Assembly: GCA_001875425.1 (NCBI GenBank) | Contig: MIYU01000016.1 | Coordinates: 1-64,000, forward strand | Origin: Marine Group III euryarchaeote CG-Bathy1 | GTDB taxonomy: Archaea > Thermoplasmatota > Poseidoniia > MGIII > CG-Epi1 | Direction of reading: 5' to 3' | Length of the DNA stretch: 64,000 bases | Shown: piece by piece, positions 18,143 through 29,900 of the stretch | Numbering within the stretch: position 1 is the first letter of the stretch | How the letters are laid out: each line of letters begins with the position of its first letter | Made by a program: the position numbers and the translations under genes | The notes under the pieces: generated by a model | What the model was told of the DNA's origin: nothing | Database searches by the model: none | Seen by the model: the letters and a program-made list of their open reading frames with translations, nothing else

Positions 18143-19609
18143 CTAACGTGACCTGCCCATTGCCCCTCTTGGAGGTTCTACAACGTAATCTACTTGCATT
18201 TCTGGAGGCCAATCACGTGGAGTATCATCAACCCCTTGTAGAATGATATAGGCGATTATAGTGAAGACAAATAATGCACCAACTGCAGCAGGACGTCCCC
18301 AATTCAATTCATTAACAATAACACCCCAGACTAGAGGGCCCATTATAGCTGCAAAACGCCCAACCATACTATACAGACCATAGAATTGGCCTACGAATTT
18401 AGGTGGAGTCAAAAGAAGCATGTATGGCCTATCAGCAACCCAAAGACCGCTGACTGAAATACCTGCTAAAAATGCTCCTGACCAGATTATGACGTCTGCA
18501 TACGGTACGTCAAAAAGAGCTAGTGCGATAACTACTGTGAAATCAATAAACCACAGATAAAGAACCAAATTTAAGGTCCGTTTTGGTCCAAAAATATCGA
18601 CTATATAGCCCCATAAAAATCCACTTGCAATAGAAGATAATACCCCTACCAATAGAAAGTATTGTATATTTTTGTACCATACAGTAGTATCTGTAGAGAA
18701 ACCGAATTCATTAGTAACATAAATTGACATGAAAATAATTAGAGTGTTTATTGCATCTGTGTAAAAAATTCTCCCTATCAGAAATCTTCCCAAACCTGGA
18801 AACTTTTTTACATTTTCAATAGTATGAATAACTTCTCGAAATGCATCGGAAAGCATACTTTTTTCGAGTTTCGAAGGAGTGTGTGATTCCTTAACAAAAA
18901 GAAAACATGGTACTGCAAATAAGAAAAATAAGAAAGCAGAAAATTGGAACATGCCCGTATATCCTATATGATCCAATAACAAGATACCAGAACCTATTCC
19001 AAAAAGAGAACCGAAATAACCTAAACCGACGCCGAGACCGCCTACTCTTCCACGATTAGATTCAGTAGATATTGAAGGAAGAAGAGAATCGTAAAATATT
19101 AAACCAGCTTGATAGAAATAATTAGCGACAATAAAGAACAGCATAGCGAGATAAATTTTAGTTGAAGTATCAGAGGTGTTGAATAAATTTTGTATTAAGT
19201 TTTCTAAAAAAGTTGGAGATTGGCCTATTAGGGCAGTAAAAGTAACGCAGATTACTGTAGCAACTACGAGAAATGGCATACGTCTTTTAGCTTGATCTGA
19301 AAGAGCTCCCAAAAACGGTGCACTCATGAAAATTAAAGCCATTGAGATAGCATTTGCATAGGCGTAATGTTTGTCTAAACCACCGAGTTCGTTAACTATC
19401 CAGATACCGAGATATAATGATACGACATTCATTGAAAATACAGTATTACCTAGATCGTACGAACACCAAGATAGAATACGGGGCCAAGAAGTTTTAGCAG
19501 TTATTTTATCTCTTTTTTTTAATTCTGAACGCATAGAGGAAACTTTGTCCTTTGTTTCTGATATTTTAGTTGTTACCTTTTGACGTATGCGACTTAAGCG
19601 TTTTTTCAA
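18143..19609 (-). CDS. MFS transporter, UMF1 (Atg22-like) family
   Basis: SWCSYDLGNTVFSMNVVSLYLGIW, 12-TM pattern, RPYMLLLTPPKFVGQFYGLYSMVGRFAAIMGPLVWG. Confidence 0.82.
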   Translation of the reverse strand: MKKRLSRIRQKVTTKISETKDKVSSMRSELKKRDKITAKTSWPRILSWCSYDLGNTVFSMNVVSLYLGIWIVNELGGLDKHYAYANAISMALIFMSAPFLGALSDQAKRRMPFLVVATVICVTFTALIGQSPTFLENLIQNLFNTSDTSTKIYLAMLFFIVANYFYQAGLIFYDSLLPSISTESNRGRVGGLGVGLGYFGSLFGIGSGILLLDHIGYTGMFQFSAFLFFLFAVPCFLFVKESHTPSKLEKSMLSDAFREVIHTIENVKKFPGLGRFLIGRIFYTDAINTLIIFMSIYVTNEFGFSTDTTVWYKNIQYFLLVGVLSSIASGFLWGYIVDIFGPKRTLNLVLYLWFIDFTVVIALALFDVPYADVIIWSGAFLAGISVSGLWVADRPYMLLLTPPKFVGQFYGLYSMVGRFAAIMGPLVWGVIVNELNWGRPAAVGALFVFTIIAYIILQGVDDTPRDWPPEMQVDYVVEPPRGAMGRSR

Positions 19610-21390
19610 GAAGAAGACTCCGATGCAGATTTACTCTTTTTTTCTTCCTCAATAGCAACTCTTCTACCCTCATCCACATCAACTGTAAGGAATAAAAGTG
19701 CTCCTAAAATGACTAGAATTGCGAGACTCATAACTCCAACACGTGCATCGTATTTGAACGCTAACCACCCATAGATTAGTGGACCGAATATCGTTGAAAC
19801 CCTTATACTTAATCCGAAAAAACCGAAGAATTCGAAACTTCTAGAATCGGGAGTCATGGACGCGAAAATACTACGTGCAAGTGCCTGAGAGCCTCCCATA
19901 ACTAATCCTAAAATTGCACCAACTAAAAGAAATTGCAAATCAGCACTTAGACCTAAAGGGCCCCAAACGTTACTACGCATCCAGATAGGAACTGCATCTA
20001 ATTCTTCATCCCCTAACTGACTAGGGTGTTCTGGACCTATTACAAAATTACCATCAAGCGTGGTGTTGAGATCGTAATAAAGAGAGAATCTTTGACCATC
20101 ACCAGTTACTATTTGTTCTATTAAAAAAGCGAGTTCGTCGGCCTGCATCACCCTTTTGTTTTCATCGTCTGGATCCCAATCACCCACTAAGTCTTCCCAA
20201 GCTAAATCAGCCTTACCATTGCCTAGATCAGGTACGGCTTCGACCAAGAACGTTTCTGTAGGAGTGTCGTAAATTAGTTGATAATCGAAATCTTTCTTTT
20301 CAGAGGGTTCTTCTATCGCGAAACCGGTAGCCAATATAATCACTACAACCCAGACAACCAAGGAATACATGAGAGCCTGTTTCGAGCTGGTGAATTCTGC
20401 TATCCATTTGAAAACGGTAGCACCTAATGCACCGACAAATTGAATGATAAGAATAGTAGCGATAAGTGTAGTGCTAGTAACACCTAAAGTGATAACCGCA
20501 TATACTCCGGCTTGTGCTAAAACTGTCTGAATTCCATCATTGAATAACAGAAATGCAATGAGATAAGTAAAAAGAATTTTGAAACTACTAATCTCTCCAA
20601 ATGTTTGTTTAAGTTCACTAAACGCTAATTGAGTTGATTTAACTACGCCTAAACTTGGAAGTGGGTTCTCCACGTGCGGCTCTGGGATTGTTGCAAAGGT
20701 GTATAGTGACCAGCCATACCACCAAAGCCCTACAGAAGCGAGTGCTAGACGAGTGACTAAATCGTCATAATCAAAGATTATCAGAACTATGAGATGAAAT
20801 AGTAAGAGTAGGCCGCCTCCGATGTAGCCATAGGCGTAACCTCTACTGCTTACGTCATCATAATATTCTTCTTTGACTATATGAGGCAATAATGAATTGT
20901 AAAATACTGTTGAACCTGCAAAACCGACATTGGCGATAAAGAAACAACCTAACAGCCACGCCCAATCATGGCCTGTGTATGCTGAAAACAGTAGTAAAAA
21001 CGTGAAAAGGGCACCTGCCGAAGCATAAGTCCTAAGCAACCACATTTTCAAGGGTGCACGATCAGCTATAACGCCAAGCACAGGACTCGTGACTGCAACG
21101 ATGAAAGCAGATAGACCTATTGTCCATGCCCATAATGTTTCGGCACCTAAAGTTGAGCCGAGAAAACCGGGACCACCGGTGTGATATTCGCTTGTAAATA
21201 TTGCAGCAAAATAGATTGGCAAAATAGCTACGGTGATGGATGTTGAAAAGGCAGAATTAGCCCAATCATAAACACACCAACCGCGAACCGCTCTCTGATC
21301 ATCTTCACTTAAATCTCCTAAATCCCCCATGAAACGACCAACGGAACGGAATAATCTCTGTTTTATTGACATGTAGAAATCCTTAATCAT
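19606..21390 (-). CDS. MFS transporter, UMF1 (Atg22-like) family, with large acidic insertion
   Basis: GWCVYDWANSAFSTSITVAILPIYFAAIF and ARSIFASMTPDSRSFEFFGFFGLSIRVSTIFGPLIYG. Confidence 0.85.
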   Translation of the reverse strand: MIKDFYMSIKQRLFRSVGRFMGDLGDLSEDDQRAVRGWCVYDWANSAFSTSITVAILPIYFAAIFTSEYHTGGPGFLGSTLGAETLWAWTIGLSAFIVAVTSPVLGVIADRAPLKMWLLRTYASAGALFTFLLLFSAYTGHDWAWLLGCFFIANVGFAGSTVFYNSLLPHIVKEEYYDDVSSRGYAYGYIGGGLLLLFHLIVLIIFDYDDLVTRLALASVGLWWYGWSLYTFATIPEPHVENPLPSLGVVKSTQLAFSELKQTFGEISSFKILFTYLIAFLLFNDGIQTVLAQAGVYAVITLGVTSTTLIATILIIQFVGALGATVFKWIAEFTSSKQALMYSLVVWVVVIILATGFAIEEPSEKKDFDYQLIYDTPTETFLVEAVPDLGNGKADLAWEDLVGDWDPDDENKRVMQADELAFLIEQIVTGDGQRFSLYYDLNTTLDGNFVIGPEHPSQLGDEELDAVPIWMRSNVWGPLGLSADLQFLLVGAILGLVMGGSQALARSIFASMTPDSRSFEFFGFFGLSIRVSTIFGPLIYGWLAFKYDARVGVMSLAILVILGALLFLTVDVDEGRRVAIEEEKKSKSASESSS

Positions 21391-21419
21391 AATTAAAGAG
21401 GCGATTTTAAGTCGAACGC

Positions 21420-22016
21420 CTATCTTGATTTATTGTAGATTGAAGCTTTTTCAAGAAAATTAGTAAATATTTCTATACCGTATTCTGAATGTTCGACCTC
21501 TGGATGAAATTGAACACCCGCATATGGTAATGATTCGTGTTCCATCACCTGTATTGAGCAATCTTTTGATGAAGCAAGAACTTCAAAGGAATCGGGAAGT
21601 TTCGTAACTTCATCATTATGAGATTCCCAAACTTTGAATTCTGATGGCAGACTTGAAAGAAGCCAACCATTCTTTTTGACTGATAATGACACTTCACCGA
21701 ATTCGGGTATTGTGGCTGGTCCGGCCTCTCCACCAAAATGAGCAGCCATGTATTGATGACCTACACATATTCCTAAAATTGGCCAGATTTCGGAATTGAG
21801 ATATTCAGAAGTTAAACCTAATGAATCTGCTTCTGTACCTATTCTAGGTGCACCTCCAGAAAGAACAAGAGCTTCAAATTTTTCTAAATCATTCAAAGGA
21901 GATGTATTGGGAACAATCTCAGCTTTACAGCCGAGATACGTTAGGACTCGCCATTCTTTATGAGTCCATTGACCGCCATTATCAACAACTGCAACATTCA
22001 TAGAAGGATGAGTCAC
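21420..22016 (-). CDS. guaAA: GMP synthase subunit A (glutamine amidotransferase)
   Basis: ILGICVGHQYMAAHFGGE nucleophile motif; GVQFHPEVEHSEYGIEIFTNFL. Confidence 0.88.
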   Translation of the reverse strand: MTHPSMNVAVVDNGGQWTHKEWRVLTYLGCKAEIVPNTSPLNDLEKFEALVLSGGAPRIGTEADSLGLTSEYLNSEIWPILGICVGHQYMAAHFGGEAGPATIPEFGEVSLSVKKNGWLLSSLPSEFKVWESHNDEVTKLPDSFEVLASSKDCSIQVMEHESLPYAGVQFHPEVEHSEYGIEIFTNFLEKASIYNKSR

Positions 22017-22060
22017 GAAACCTTATTAGGAGAGTCGTTAAAATATGCTTTGAGAAATAA

Positions 22061-22177
22061 ATGAAAGAAACCACTTGTCAAAATTGTAAAATTGAAATTG
22101 AAATTGAAAGCGCATTCTTAGTACCTGGTAGTGATTGGTACTTATGTGAAAAATGCTGGGACGATACGTGGAAATAA
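22061..22177 (+). CDS. 38-aa putative zinc-ribbon microprotein (not in supplied ORF track)
   Basis: ATG..TAA encodes MKETTCQNCKIEIEIESAFLVPGSDWYLCEKCWDDTWK with two CxxC knuckles. Confidence 0.6.
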   Translation: MKETTCQNCKIEIEIESAFLVPGSDWYLCEKCWDDTWK

Positions 22178-22178
22178 A

Positions 22179-23021
22179 CTAATCTTCAACCTGTTGTGCA
22201 AGATAACTTCTAGACAATAATATCTGTCCAGCAGCCCAGAAAGAGAAGAATAATAATACTGAAATAGCTCGGCCATAAATAGTGTTGAATTCGATTGATT
22301 CAGCGAATTTTAATGGTAAAAGATATGCCATTACTTCGTGGAAATAATATGCAGCTGTTGTCATTCCAACCGCTATGAATAAAGTTGCCACCAAGACCAT
22401 TACAAACCAATTAACTACGGAATTGGAACCTTCTGGTATAATTTTAGATAACCTGCTGTAACGTTCATGGCCATAACCCAATTCAATAAATAGAAGAAAT
22501 GATGAGATGAAACATAAAATTTCCACAATCATAGAAGTGTCATTACCTTGGGAACCTAAAGGAATTACAACTACTAGGAAAGCAGAAAGAGCGAGAAGTT
22601 CTAAATTACTGTTGATAACGGAAGGTATGCCTAATATCAATGGCAGTCCTAAAAATATCCAAAGAGCGAATTGGTGTAGAGTTTCGGGCTCGATAGGTAT
22701 ACGATCATTTCCAGACTCGTAAGAAAGAATTATCAACAGGGATAACAGAATAAAGAGAACTAAATTGAAAGTTTTTTGAGAATGATATTGAGCAATTGAG
22801 AATACAGTCCCCATAACAATACCTAAAAATATGGAAAAAATTATAGTGAAATCATAAAAAGTAAACACATCAGAATAACCTACACTTTCAGTAACTACAT
22901 TGAAACCATCAACGAATAATGATTCCTCTGGATTATTAATAACATAAGAAAAATGAAGACAAATTACTAGAGAAATAATGGAAAATAATTGCATCAATTT
23001 TAAAGGATCTTTAACGCTCAT
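22179..23021 (-). CDS. Multi-TM membrane protein (last gene of MoxR operon)
   Basis: About 8 hydrophobic segments; start overlaps the DUF58 stop. Confidence 0.6.
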   Translation of the reverse strand: MSVKDPLKLMQLFSIISLVICLHFSYVINNPEESLFVDGFNVVTESVGYSDVFTFYDFTIIFSIFLGIVMGTVFSIAQYHSQKTFNLVLFILLSLLIILSYESGNDRIPIEPETLHQFALWIFLGLPLILGIPSVINSNLELLALSAFLVVVIPLGSQGNDTSMIVEILCFISSFLLFIELGYGHERYSRLSKIIPEGSNSVVNWFVMVLVATLFIAVGMTTAAYYFHEVMAYLLPLKFAESIEFNTIYGRAISVLLFFSFWAAGQILLSRSYLAQQVED

Positions 23022-24529
23022 GCGACCTCCTTGAGTATTGTACTAATTGGAGTATCAGGTTCCCAGCGAATTGCTCTTGCACCTAAAGCTCTGACATCTG
23101 CCAATGCATTATCTATATTTACATTCGTAGAATAGTACGTTATAGGAGATATTTGGTTTCTCTCTCTATCATAATGTAATGTATCTGGTGCAAGGACTGT
23201 TAATTTGTAACCTCGAGCCATAATTTCTCTGAGAGCGTAGCTTGCAGTAATGTCTCGTTCTAATGTTGAAATTAATATAACGGGAGAACGTGGTGTAAAA
23301 TTTCTAACATCACCTAAAACGCTAGCGACACCTCTGTTACCATTTGGTTTAATTCTAGCAAAAGCAGTTAACATATGATAAAGATGCTTTTGACCACTGT
23401 CTACTGGAATTGAAATATGATAACCCCCATAGAAAACCACACCTACACGATTTCTTGTTTGTAGTAAAAAACGAGCAATAGTTGCAGCAACTCTGCATGC
23501 ATAATTCAAAGAATTGTGTATAACAGTACCTGAACCAGAAAGCGCGCGAGTATCTACTAAAAGTAAAACATCTGAAATATCTTCCCTTTCATATTGGTTA
23601 ACCATTAGCTTTCTAGTTCTTCCGAATACTCTCCAATTAATCTTCTTAAAATCATCACCTGGAACGTAATCTCTTATGGAATAAAACCCTCCAGAATCTC
23701 CTAAACGTCTTATGGGGATAGCTCCCTGATAAAGCTTAGGAAATTCACTTAGAATTCCTAAATCTTCTATATCATAAAGCTCTGGAAAAACAACTAAAGG
23801 AGATTCCGCTTGAATATCTGTTTCGTAATAAAAGAAAAATGAAGGATTGTAAAGTCTTAAGCGTGGACTGCCTACACGATATTGACCCCTTACTGGGCAA
23901 TTTAAAGTATATTTATGGATCTTTGTCTGATTCTTTTTAAGTTGAATTATTGTATGGTTTCTTTTTGGTGGTGGTAAAAGTTTTTTCTCTATCAGAGCCA
24001 TTGATTGAACAGAATCTAAACCTGAAAGTATGCCTTCGACGTCTTTTTTAAAATCGGAATTCCAAGGAACTGTCAACTCAATATCAAAGGGGGAAGGATT
24101 TGATATTTCTAACCTATGAGAAACGTTAGTAAGAGTTACTTCTGGTATTTTTGAAATAGAATGATCGCATTCTGCTTTTATTTCTTCTAAGGTAGTTTCT
24201 AAAGATTCTGGGATTAGCCGGTATCTGAGAAACATATACCGCTCTAAATCTAGCTCTTTAGGTAAATTATCAAACAACTCTAAAAATCCTATTGAACGGC
24301 CTTTATTCTCTATAGATAAATTAATATCAACATTGGAGCCCTCAAAAACATTTTCCATTTTTCTTGTAACTTTGACTTTGATTGGACTTGTGTTAACTAG
24401 AGTGTGTACTGAAACAAAACCTAAAATTGCAATTCCTAAAAGAAACAATTGTATGTTATTTATGAATGGAGAGAATAATACTAAAATAGCTCCAAAACCA
24501 ACATACAATACGGCCTTGCTGGTCCACAT
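23018..24529 (-). CDS. DUF58 domain protein (vWA-like)
   Basis: N-terminal TM pair, YVPGDDFKKINWRVFGRTRKLMVNQYEREDISDVLLLVDT typical DUF58 signature. Confidence 0.9.
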   Translation of the reverse strand: MWTSKAVLYVGFGAILVLFSPFINNIQLFLLGIAILGFVSVHTLVNTSPIKVKVTRKMENVFEGSNVDINLSIENKGRSIGFLELFDNLPKELDLERYMFLRYRLIPESLETTLEEIKAECDHSISKIPEVTLTNVSHRLEISNPSPFDIELTVPWNSDFKKDVEGILSGLDSVQSMALIEKKLLPPPKRNHTIIQLKKNQTKIHKYTLNCPVRGQYRVGSPRLRLYNPSFFFYYETDIQAESPLVVFPELYDIEDLGILSEFPKLYQGAIPIRRLGDSGGFYSIRDYVPGDDFKKINWRVFGRTRKLMVNQYEREDISDVLLLVDTRALSGSGTVIHNSLNYACRVAATIARFLLQTRNRVGVVFYGGYHISIPVDSGQKHLYHMLTAFARIKPNGNRGVASVLGDVRNFTPRSPVILISTLERDITASYALREIMARGYKLTVLAPDTLHYDRERNQISPITYYSTNVNIDNALADVRALGARAIRWEPDTPISTILKEVA

Positions 24530-24531
24530 TA

Positions 24532-25599
24532 TTAATCAGGTGTGACGGCGGGAACTGCAATAGTATTTTTTATTTCTTCGAGAACTAGATCAGATTGAGT
24601 TCCTCGGAATTTTGCTTCTGGCTTTAGAATTATCCTATGAGATAGGACTGGAATAACCGATCTCTTTACATCATCGGGAATTACATAATCTCGTCCACTT
24701 AGAAGTGCCAAGGCTCTAGATAATTTAAGTAAACCTAGACTGCCTCTTGGACTAGAGCCGACAAGTACTCTTGGATCTTCTCTAGTTTGCTGAACAATCT
24801 CAACCATATATCTTAAAATTCTAGAATCGACTTCTACTTCTTCTATAGACTCATGCATGCCGATAACGTTATCGGGAGATGCACGGGCAGAAACATCAAA
24901 ACTATCTTTTCTTCTATTAGCCCTATCACCTATTATTGTTGTTTCAATATCTTCATCTGGATATCCGACACTTAGCTTAACTAAAAATCGATCCATTTGA
25001 GCCTCTGGTAGTGGATAAGTACCTTCATACTCTATTGGGTTCTGAGTAGCTAAAACAATGAATGGTTTATCTAAATGATGAGTTTTTCCTTCTATTGTGA
25101 TTTGTTCTTCCTCCATTGCTTCCAAAAGGGCAGCTTGAGTTTTTGGAGGAGCACGATTTATTTCGTCAGCTAATAAAATATTACAGAAAAGTGGACCTTT
25201 GCGGAAGATAAATTTATTTTTTTCTGGATCGAAAAAATAAGAACCAGTTATATCAGCAGGAAGTAAATCTGGAGTGAATTGAATTCTTTTGAACTCACAA
25301 CCTAATGTTTGAGCGAAGGTTTTGGCCATTAAAGTTTTAGCTAAACCGGGATAATCTTCAAAGAGAATATTTCCATTAGCCAATATTGCGGCAGATACCA
25401 TTTCTATAGTATCTTCCTTGCCTAAAACTACCTGACCTACTTCGTCCTGTATAGTAGCGGCGAGCTGGGCGGTAGCTTTGATTCTTTTATTGAAAGAACC
25501 TATACTACTTGCACTGCTAGATTTTACAATCTTTTTCTTTCCGACTAATTTTCCTTTCGTTGGCTTTTCTTCGATTACATCTTCTTCAAAACTTGTCAT
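24532..25599 (-). CDS. MoxR-family AAA+ ATPase
   Basis: NILFEDYPGLAKTLMAKTFAQTLG Walker A, LLADEINRAPPKTQAALLEAMEE, ATQNPIEYEGTYPLPEAQMDRF. Confidence 0.95.
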   Translation of the reverse strand: MTSFEEDVIEEKPTKGKLVGKKKIVKSSSASSIGSFNKRIKATAQLAATIQDEVGQVVLGKEDTIEMVSAAILANGNILFEDYPGLAKTLMAKTFAQTLGCEFKRIQFTPDLLPADITGSYFFDPEKNKFIFRKGPLFCNILLADEINRAPPKTQAALLEAMEEEQITIEGKTHHLDKPFIVLATQNPIEYEGTYPLPEAQMDRFLVKLSVGYPDEDIETTIIGDRANRRKDSFDVSARASPDNVIGMHESIEEVEVDSRILRYMVEIVQQTREDPRVLVGSSPRGSLGLLKLSRALALLSGRDYVIPDDVKRSVIPVLSHRIILKPEAKFRGTQSDLVLEEIKNTIAVPAVTPD

Positions 25600-26906
25600 A
25601 GTGATAACTCCTGTATATTCTTTGCTATTTTTCTGTACCTCGTTTTTGGTATTTGATCCGGTTTTATTAATAACTTTATGAGCTCCAAATCAAGTACTAT
25701 TTTATAACGCTTGACGACGTTTTCAATTGTCCTTAAACGAGAGTGAAAATCTAAACTATCGAACTCATATACATTATATTTTAAACGTAATCTCTCAAGT
25801 AAAACATCTTGTAAATCTTGAACTTTAAGGGGCCTGTATCGTCCTAGATTGACTTCTGGATCCATGAAATAAGGATGACGCCAACGAGTTGGTTTTGGTT
25901 GACGAACTGAAAGTACTAAAGTAAAAATTAATACTGAAATTAAAACGTTAAAACGTATTATTTGAAGTATTTGTGTATCGCCTGAAAGAAGGAAATAAAA
26001 GCCCAGTGCAGTTTTGTAAAGACTACTACCCAAACCATCTTGAGAATGTCTAGATTCATCAAATAAAATTGTTCCATTCTGTGGAATTAAGGTATTTATC
26101 AAATCCATAGCAAACGCAGAATTATTTACTTCATTAGACAACATACCATCAACAAGGAAACTACTATCAGAAATGAATACGACCGTGCCTCTTGTCTTAG
26201 AAGATGTATCTAAAATTTCACATGAAATACCGACTGGGAAACCTGTATCAGGAGCTGATGTATCCCCTCCACTAACATAACCATCTTCATCCAAATCTAA
26301 CCAAGAATTAGCACTAGTAGATGCAAAAACACTGGTTCTGAATAAACCGAAATCGCTACCCCAAAAATTCTTTTTTAGTGGTTCTGTTGGTTTTGCAATT
26401 TCTAATGTTGATGGTTCGTTTAATAAGATTTGATATTCTCTCTGCTGAACGAAGGCATCGATTTCAATCAATGAAACGTTGTCTCTATAATTTTCATCCC
26501 AGACTTTAAGATTTGTAAATTCAATCGGAAATAAATCTGCTACTGAATTAGAATAGTCAAAATCTCCTAAAACTAATGCATTTCCACCTCTAAGAAAATA
26601 ATCAGCTATAATATCCAATTCTATATCTGAATAAGGGCTTTCTGCACCAGCTATAATTAATAGACTTTCAGAAGGCGTATCGATATCTTCTAAAATAGCA
26701 GGATTAGAAAGAATTGCAGAAACGTTGTATTCAGTATTTATTCCTAATTGAGTTCTAAAATCAGAGATATCATTCCAATCTTCACCGTAAGCAGAAAGTT
26801 GGGGGCCTCGTTCTATTTCCTCTTGGAATATAGGAAAAATAAATAAACTGAAAATAGATAAAGAAGCGATTAGTAAAATTAGACCTGTACGATCGGAGAT
26901 AGACAT
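25596..26906 (-). CDS. DUF4350-like membrane protein
   Basis: N-terminal TM, GATase-like fold segment LLIIAGAESPYSDIELDIIADYFLRGGNALVLGDF, second TM, cytoplasmic tail; position in MoxR operon. Confidence 0.65.
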   Translation of the reverse strand: MSISDRTGLILLIASLSIFSLFIFPIFQEEIERGPQLSAYGEDWNDISDFRTQLGINTEYNVSAILSNPAILEDIDTPSESLLIIAGAESPYSDIELDIIADYFLRGGNALVLGDFDYSNSVADLFPIEFTNLKVWDENYRDNVSLIEIDAFVQQREYQILLNEPSTLEIAKPTEPLKKNFWGSDFGLFRTSVFASTSANSWLDLDEDGYVSGGDTSAPDTGFPVGISCEILDTSSKTRGTVVFISDSSFLVDGMLSNEVNNSAFAMDLINTLIPQNGTILFDESRHSQDGLGSSLYKTALGFYFLLSGDTQILQIIRFNVLISVLIFTLVLSVRQPKPTRWRHPYFMDPEVNLGRYRPLKVQDLQDVLLERLRLKYNVYEFDSLDFHSRLRTIENVVKRYKIVLDLELIKLLIKPDQIPKTRYRKIAKNIQELSL

Positions 26907-26915
26907 CTTTGGGGA

Positions 26916-29900
26916 TTACCCACCAGAAGTCTCGATTAAAGACTCTATGCTCTCCAGAACTGTTCTTAATGAATTTACTGCCGTGTCTCTATCCATAGAT
27001 TTAGGAATTGATTCAGAATAATCTGCAACTTCATATAATCTTGTAAGAAGTGTGAGAGAATCTTGATCTATAGGTATTGCTTGATGAAGTGCTTTTTCAA
27101 ATTCTCTAACCGTTTCGAATGACCTTCTTAGATAGCCATGAGACTGTAAAACTTTACACATCTTTTTGTATGAATTGAGAATTATTTGTCTATAGTCGCT
27201 GTCATCGACTAAAGAATCTGCAGTTGAAGCTATTATGTCCTTTAATTCTCTTAGATGTCTATTCTTGTACCAATTATAACCGTAAGCTGAACCTATAACT
27301 CCTAAAATAGCAACTAAAACTGCAACGTAAGGGAATATGTTGATAGGAATGTCTGGAGCTCTGTAAACTATTGATGAACTTGTAGAAGATTCTAAAAGAT
27401 ATTCTCCTCCGTTGTAATAAACTGAAATATTCATTGGTATAGTCTGATTACCTGAGAAAGAGGCATCGAATTTTGCCATACCAGTTTCATCAGTAGTTAT
27501 TAGAACTTTAGAAGGAGCTTCCATATTAATATTGTATAATTCAACTATTAAACTTCCATTACTTACAGGACTTCCATCCTCCATGAAAAGCATAACAGTT
27601 CCTGTAAAATCCTGATCAGGTTCTAAAGCTATAGGAGTTGAAATTTCCAATAATGTAATTGAATTCAGAATAATAGTTCCATCAGAAATGTTTCCGAAAT
27701 AAATATCAGTTGAAGTAACATTAATGAAAAGATAGCTTGGACCTATGCCGTGTGAAGAAGGTATGTAGAATGGCAATGAGAAAGACCCATTCGCATCTGT
27801 CTGACCAAAAGTTGATGTTAAATTATTCAAAGTGATGTGAACTGTTATATTATCAACGGGACGGCCTAGTTGATCAAGGACTGTTCCTTCTATGTAATTA
27901 GTACTGTTCAATGTAGCTTCGGTAGTATCTAAAGATATGACAGTATCGTGAATTACTCTGAATTCATCTGAATCAGAAGAAGCGAAATATACTGGAGAAC
28001 CTGCAAAGGAAACATTAAGGATGTAAACACCTGCTTCGACCTCTAATGGAGTTAGATAATTATACTGGAAGAAACCTGAAGAACTGCTTGTGATATTAAT
28101 TATACCATCTGGTAAAAATATTGAAAGTTCTGTTTCGAAACCCGTACCTAAATCATCAGTTATGTAACCTTGAATGTGTAAATTATTACCTGCTATAACG
28201 AAATCAGAAACTTCCAAAGAAATGAATGTTGCAGCATAGATTGTTACTTGTTGAAGTGCTTCTGAAGGTTCATAAAATTCAGAACCTGTATAAGTCCACT
28301 GAGCATCAGAAATGCCCAACATTGTTGAATTGTGCCATGGAGTTTCACCAGATAAATTTAACGTTATTGAGGCCAAGCCATCTGCATCTGTTATTAATGA
28401 ATAATCTACTTCGAAGATTCTAACAGTCAATTCCTGACCTGTAATAGGCATGCCTCTATCATCAATCAATATAGCTGAAACTTCGAAAGAATAAGATCTG
28501 GTAGCATCAATTGGTTGTGTAAAAATAGACGTTGAAGAAATAATTTTTGCACTAGTAGAAAGATTGGATTGGAGATAATAATCTGTTCCAAAGAATTCAA
28601 CACTCATCGTATAATTGCCCAATTCTGAAGGGTTTGATAGATTGTAAGTAAAGAAACCGAATTGTTCAGTAGTAATATTTGCTAAAAGAGCCCCGTCTAA
28701 GAATATAGAAATGGATTGATTGTGTAGACCGCTACCTGAAGAATCTCGTAAATAGCCAGATACTGTAGAATTCTCTTCTCTATAACCTCCATTCCAATCC
28801 AGGTCGAACTGTGTTGCGCGTTGTACACGAACAGAAACAGTGTCCGTATCTGCTTCTAAGTAAGCAGATTCTGGAACTGTAGTAGCATTAAATGGAACAT
28901 CTCCTTTAGCTTCATCTATCGGAACTTGATATGCACCACTAAAGACACCATCTATTGCTTGAACAGAAATACGTAGACTGTCATTAAGATAAAAATCAAC
29001 TAATATTGTAATATTTTCTCCTAAATCATTAGTTACATTTCCGGCAAAATACATCACGTCTCCAGAAGTCACTACAGATGTGAAATCGGTAAATGTAATT
29101 TCAGTATAACCCCATACATACACTGTGGAAGTGGTTTCAGCATCATTATAATATTGGATACCATAGAAATTTGCAGTTATTTCAATAGGACCTAGATTTT
29201 GATTTTCATTATCCTCTATTGGATCGTAAGCATAAGAAAAATGACCTGTTTCATTAAATGTATTTATTGTAAATTTAGGAACAGAACTGCCGCCCCAGAA
29301 AACGTAAACTTCGGCCAATTCTTCCGGAACGGAATTTCCTACATCATCCAATAAAGTTCCATTGAACCATAATATATCGCCCCTGTATGCACTATACTCT
29401 TCTATAGTTATTACTACGTCAGCGAATATGCGATAATTGGTTTCTACCTGAACTGGACTTTCATAAAATCTAAAATCTGCGTTTGTACTATTATAAATTG
29501 CCAGAATCTTGACTTCTCCCAGTTGAGCACTATCGGGAATTATGAAATCATAAAAGAAAGTTCCATCAGGATTGGTAGTTACATTTCCAATTGAGAATGA
29601 AACTCCTGTTTGACTCCACTCTAATTCAATAGGTAAACCAGATATAGGATATATTGATGAGTCGTTAACTCTAGCAGAACCGGAAATTGTAATTGTATCG
29701 CCCCTCTTAGAATCGAATCCTTCATCTATATCGAGAGTTACTTTGCGATGAAGTTCAACAAACATGTCTTCGTGTGCAGATTCATTGTAGCCAACAGTAT
29801 CGTACTGAATTCGAACAGTATGGTTACCAACATCTTCTTCTTGTAACCAAACCATTTCAGGAGTATAATAGAAAGAGAATGTTCCATTTTCATCTGTGTC

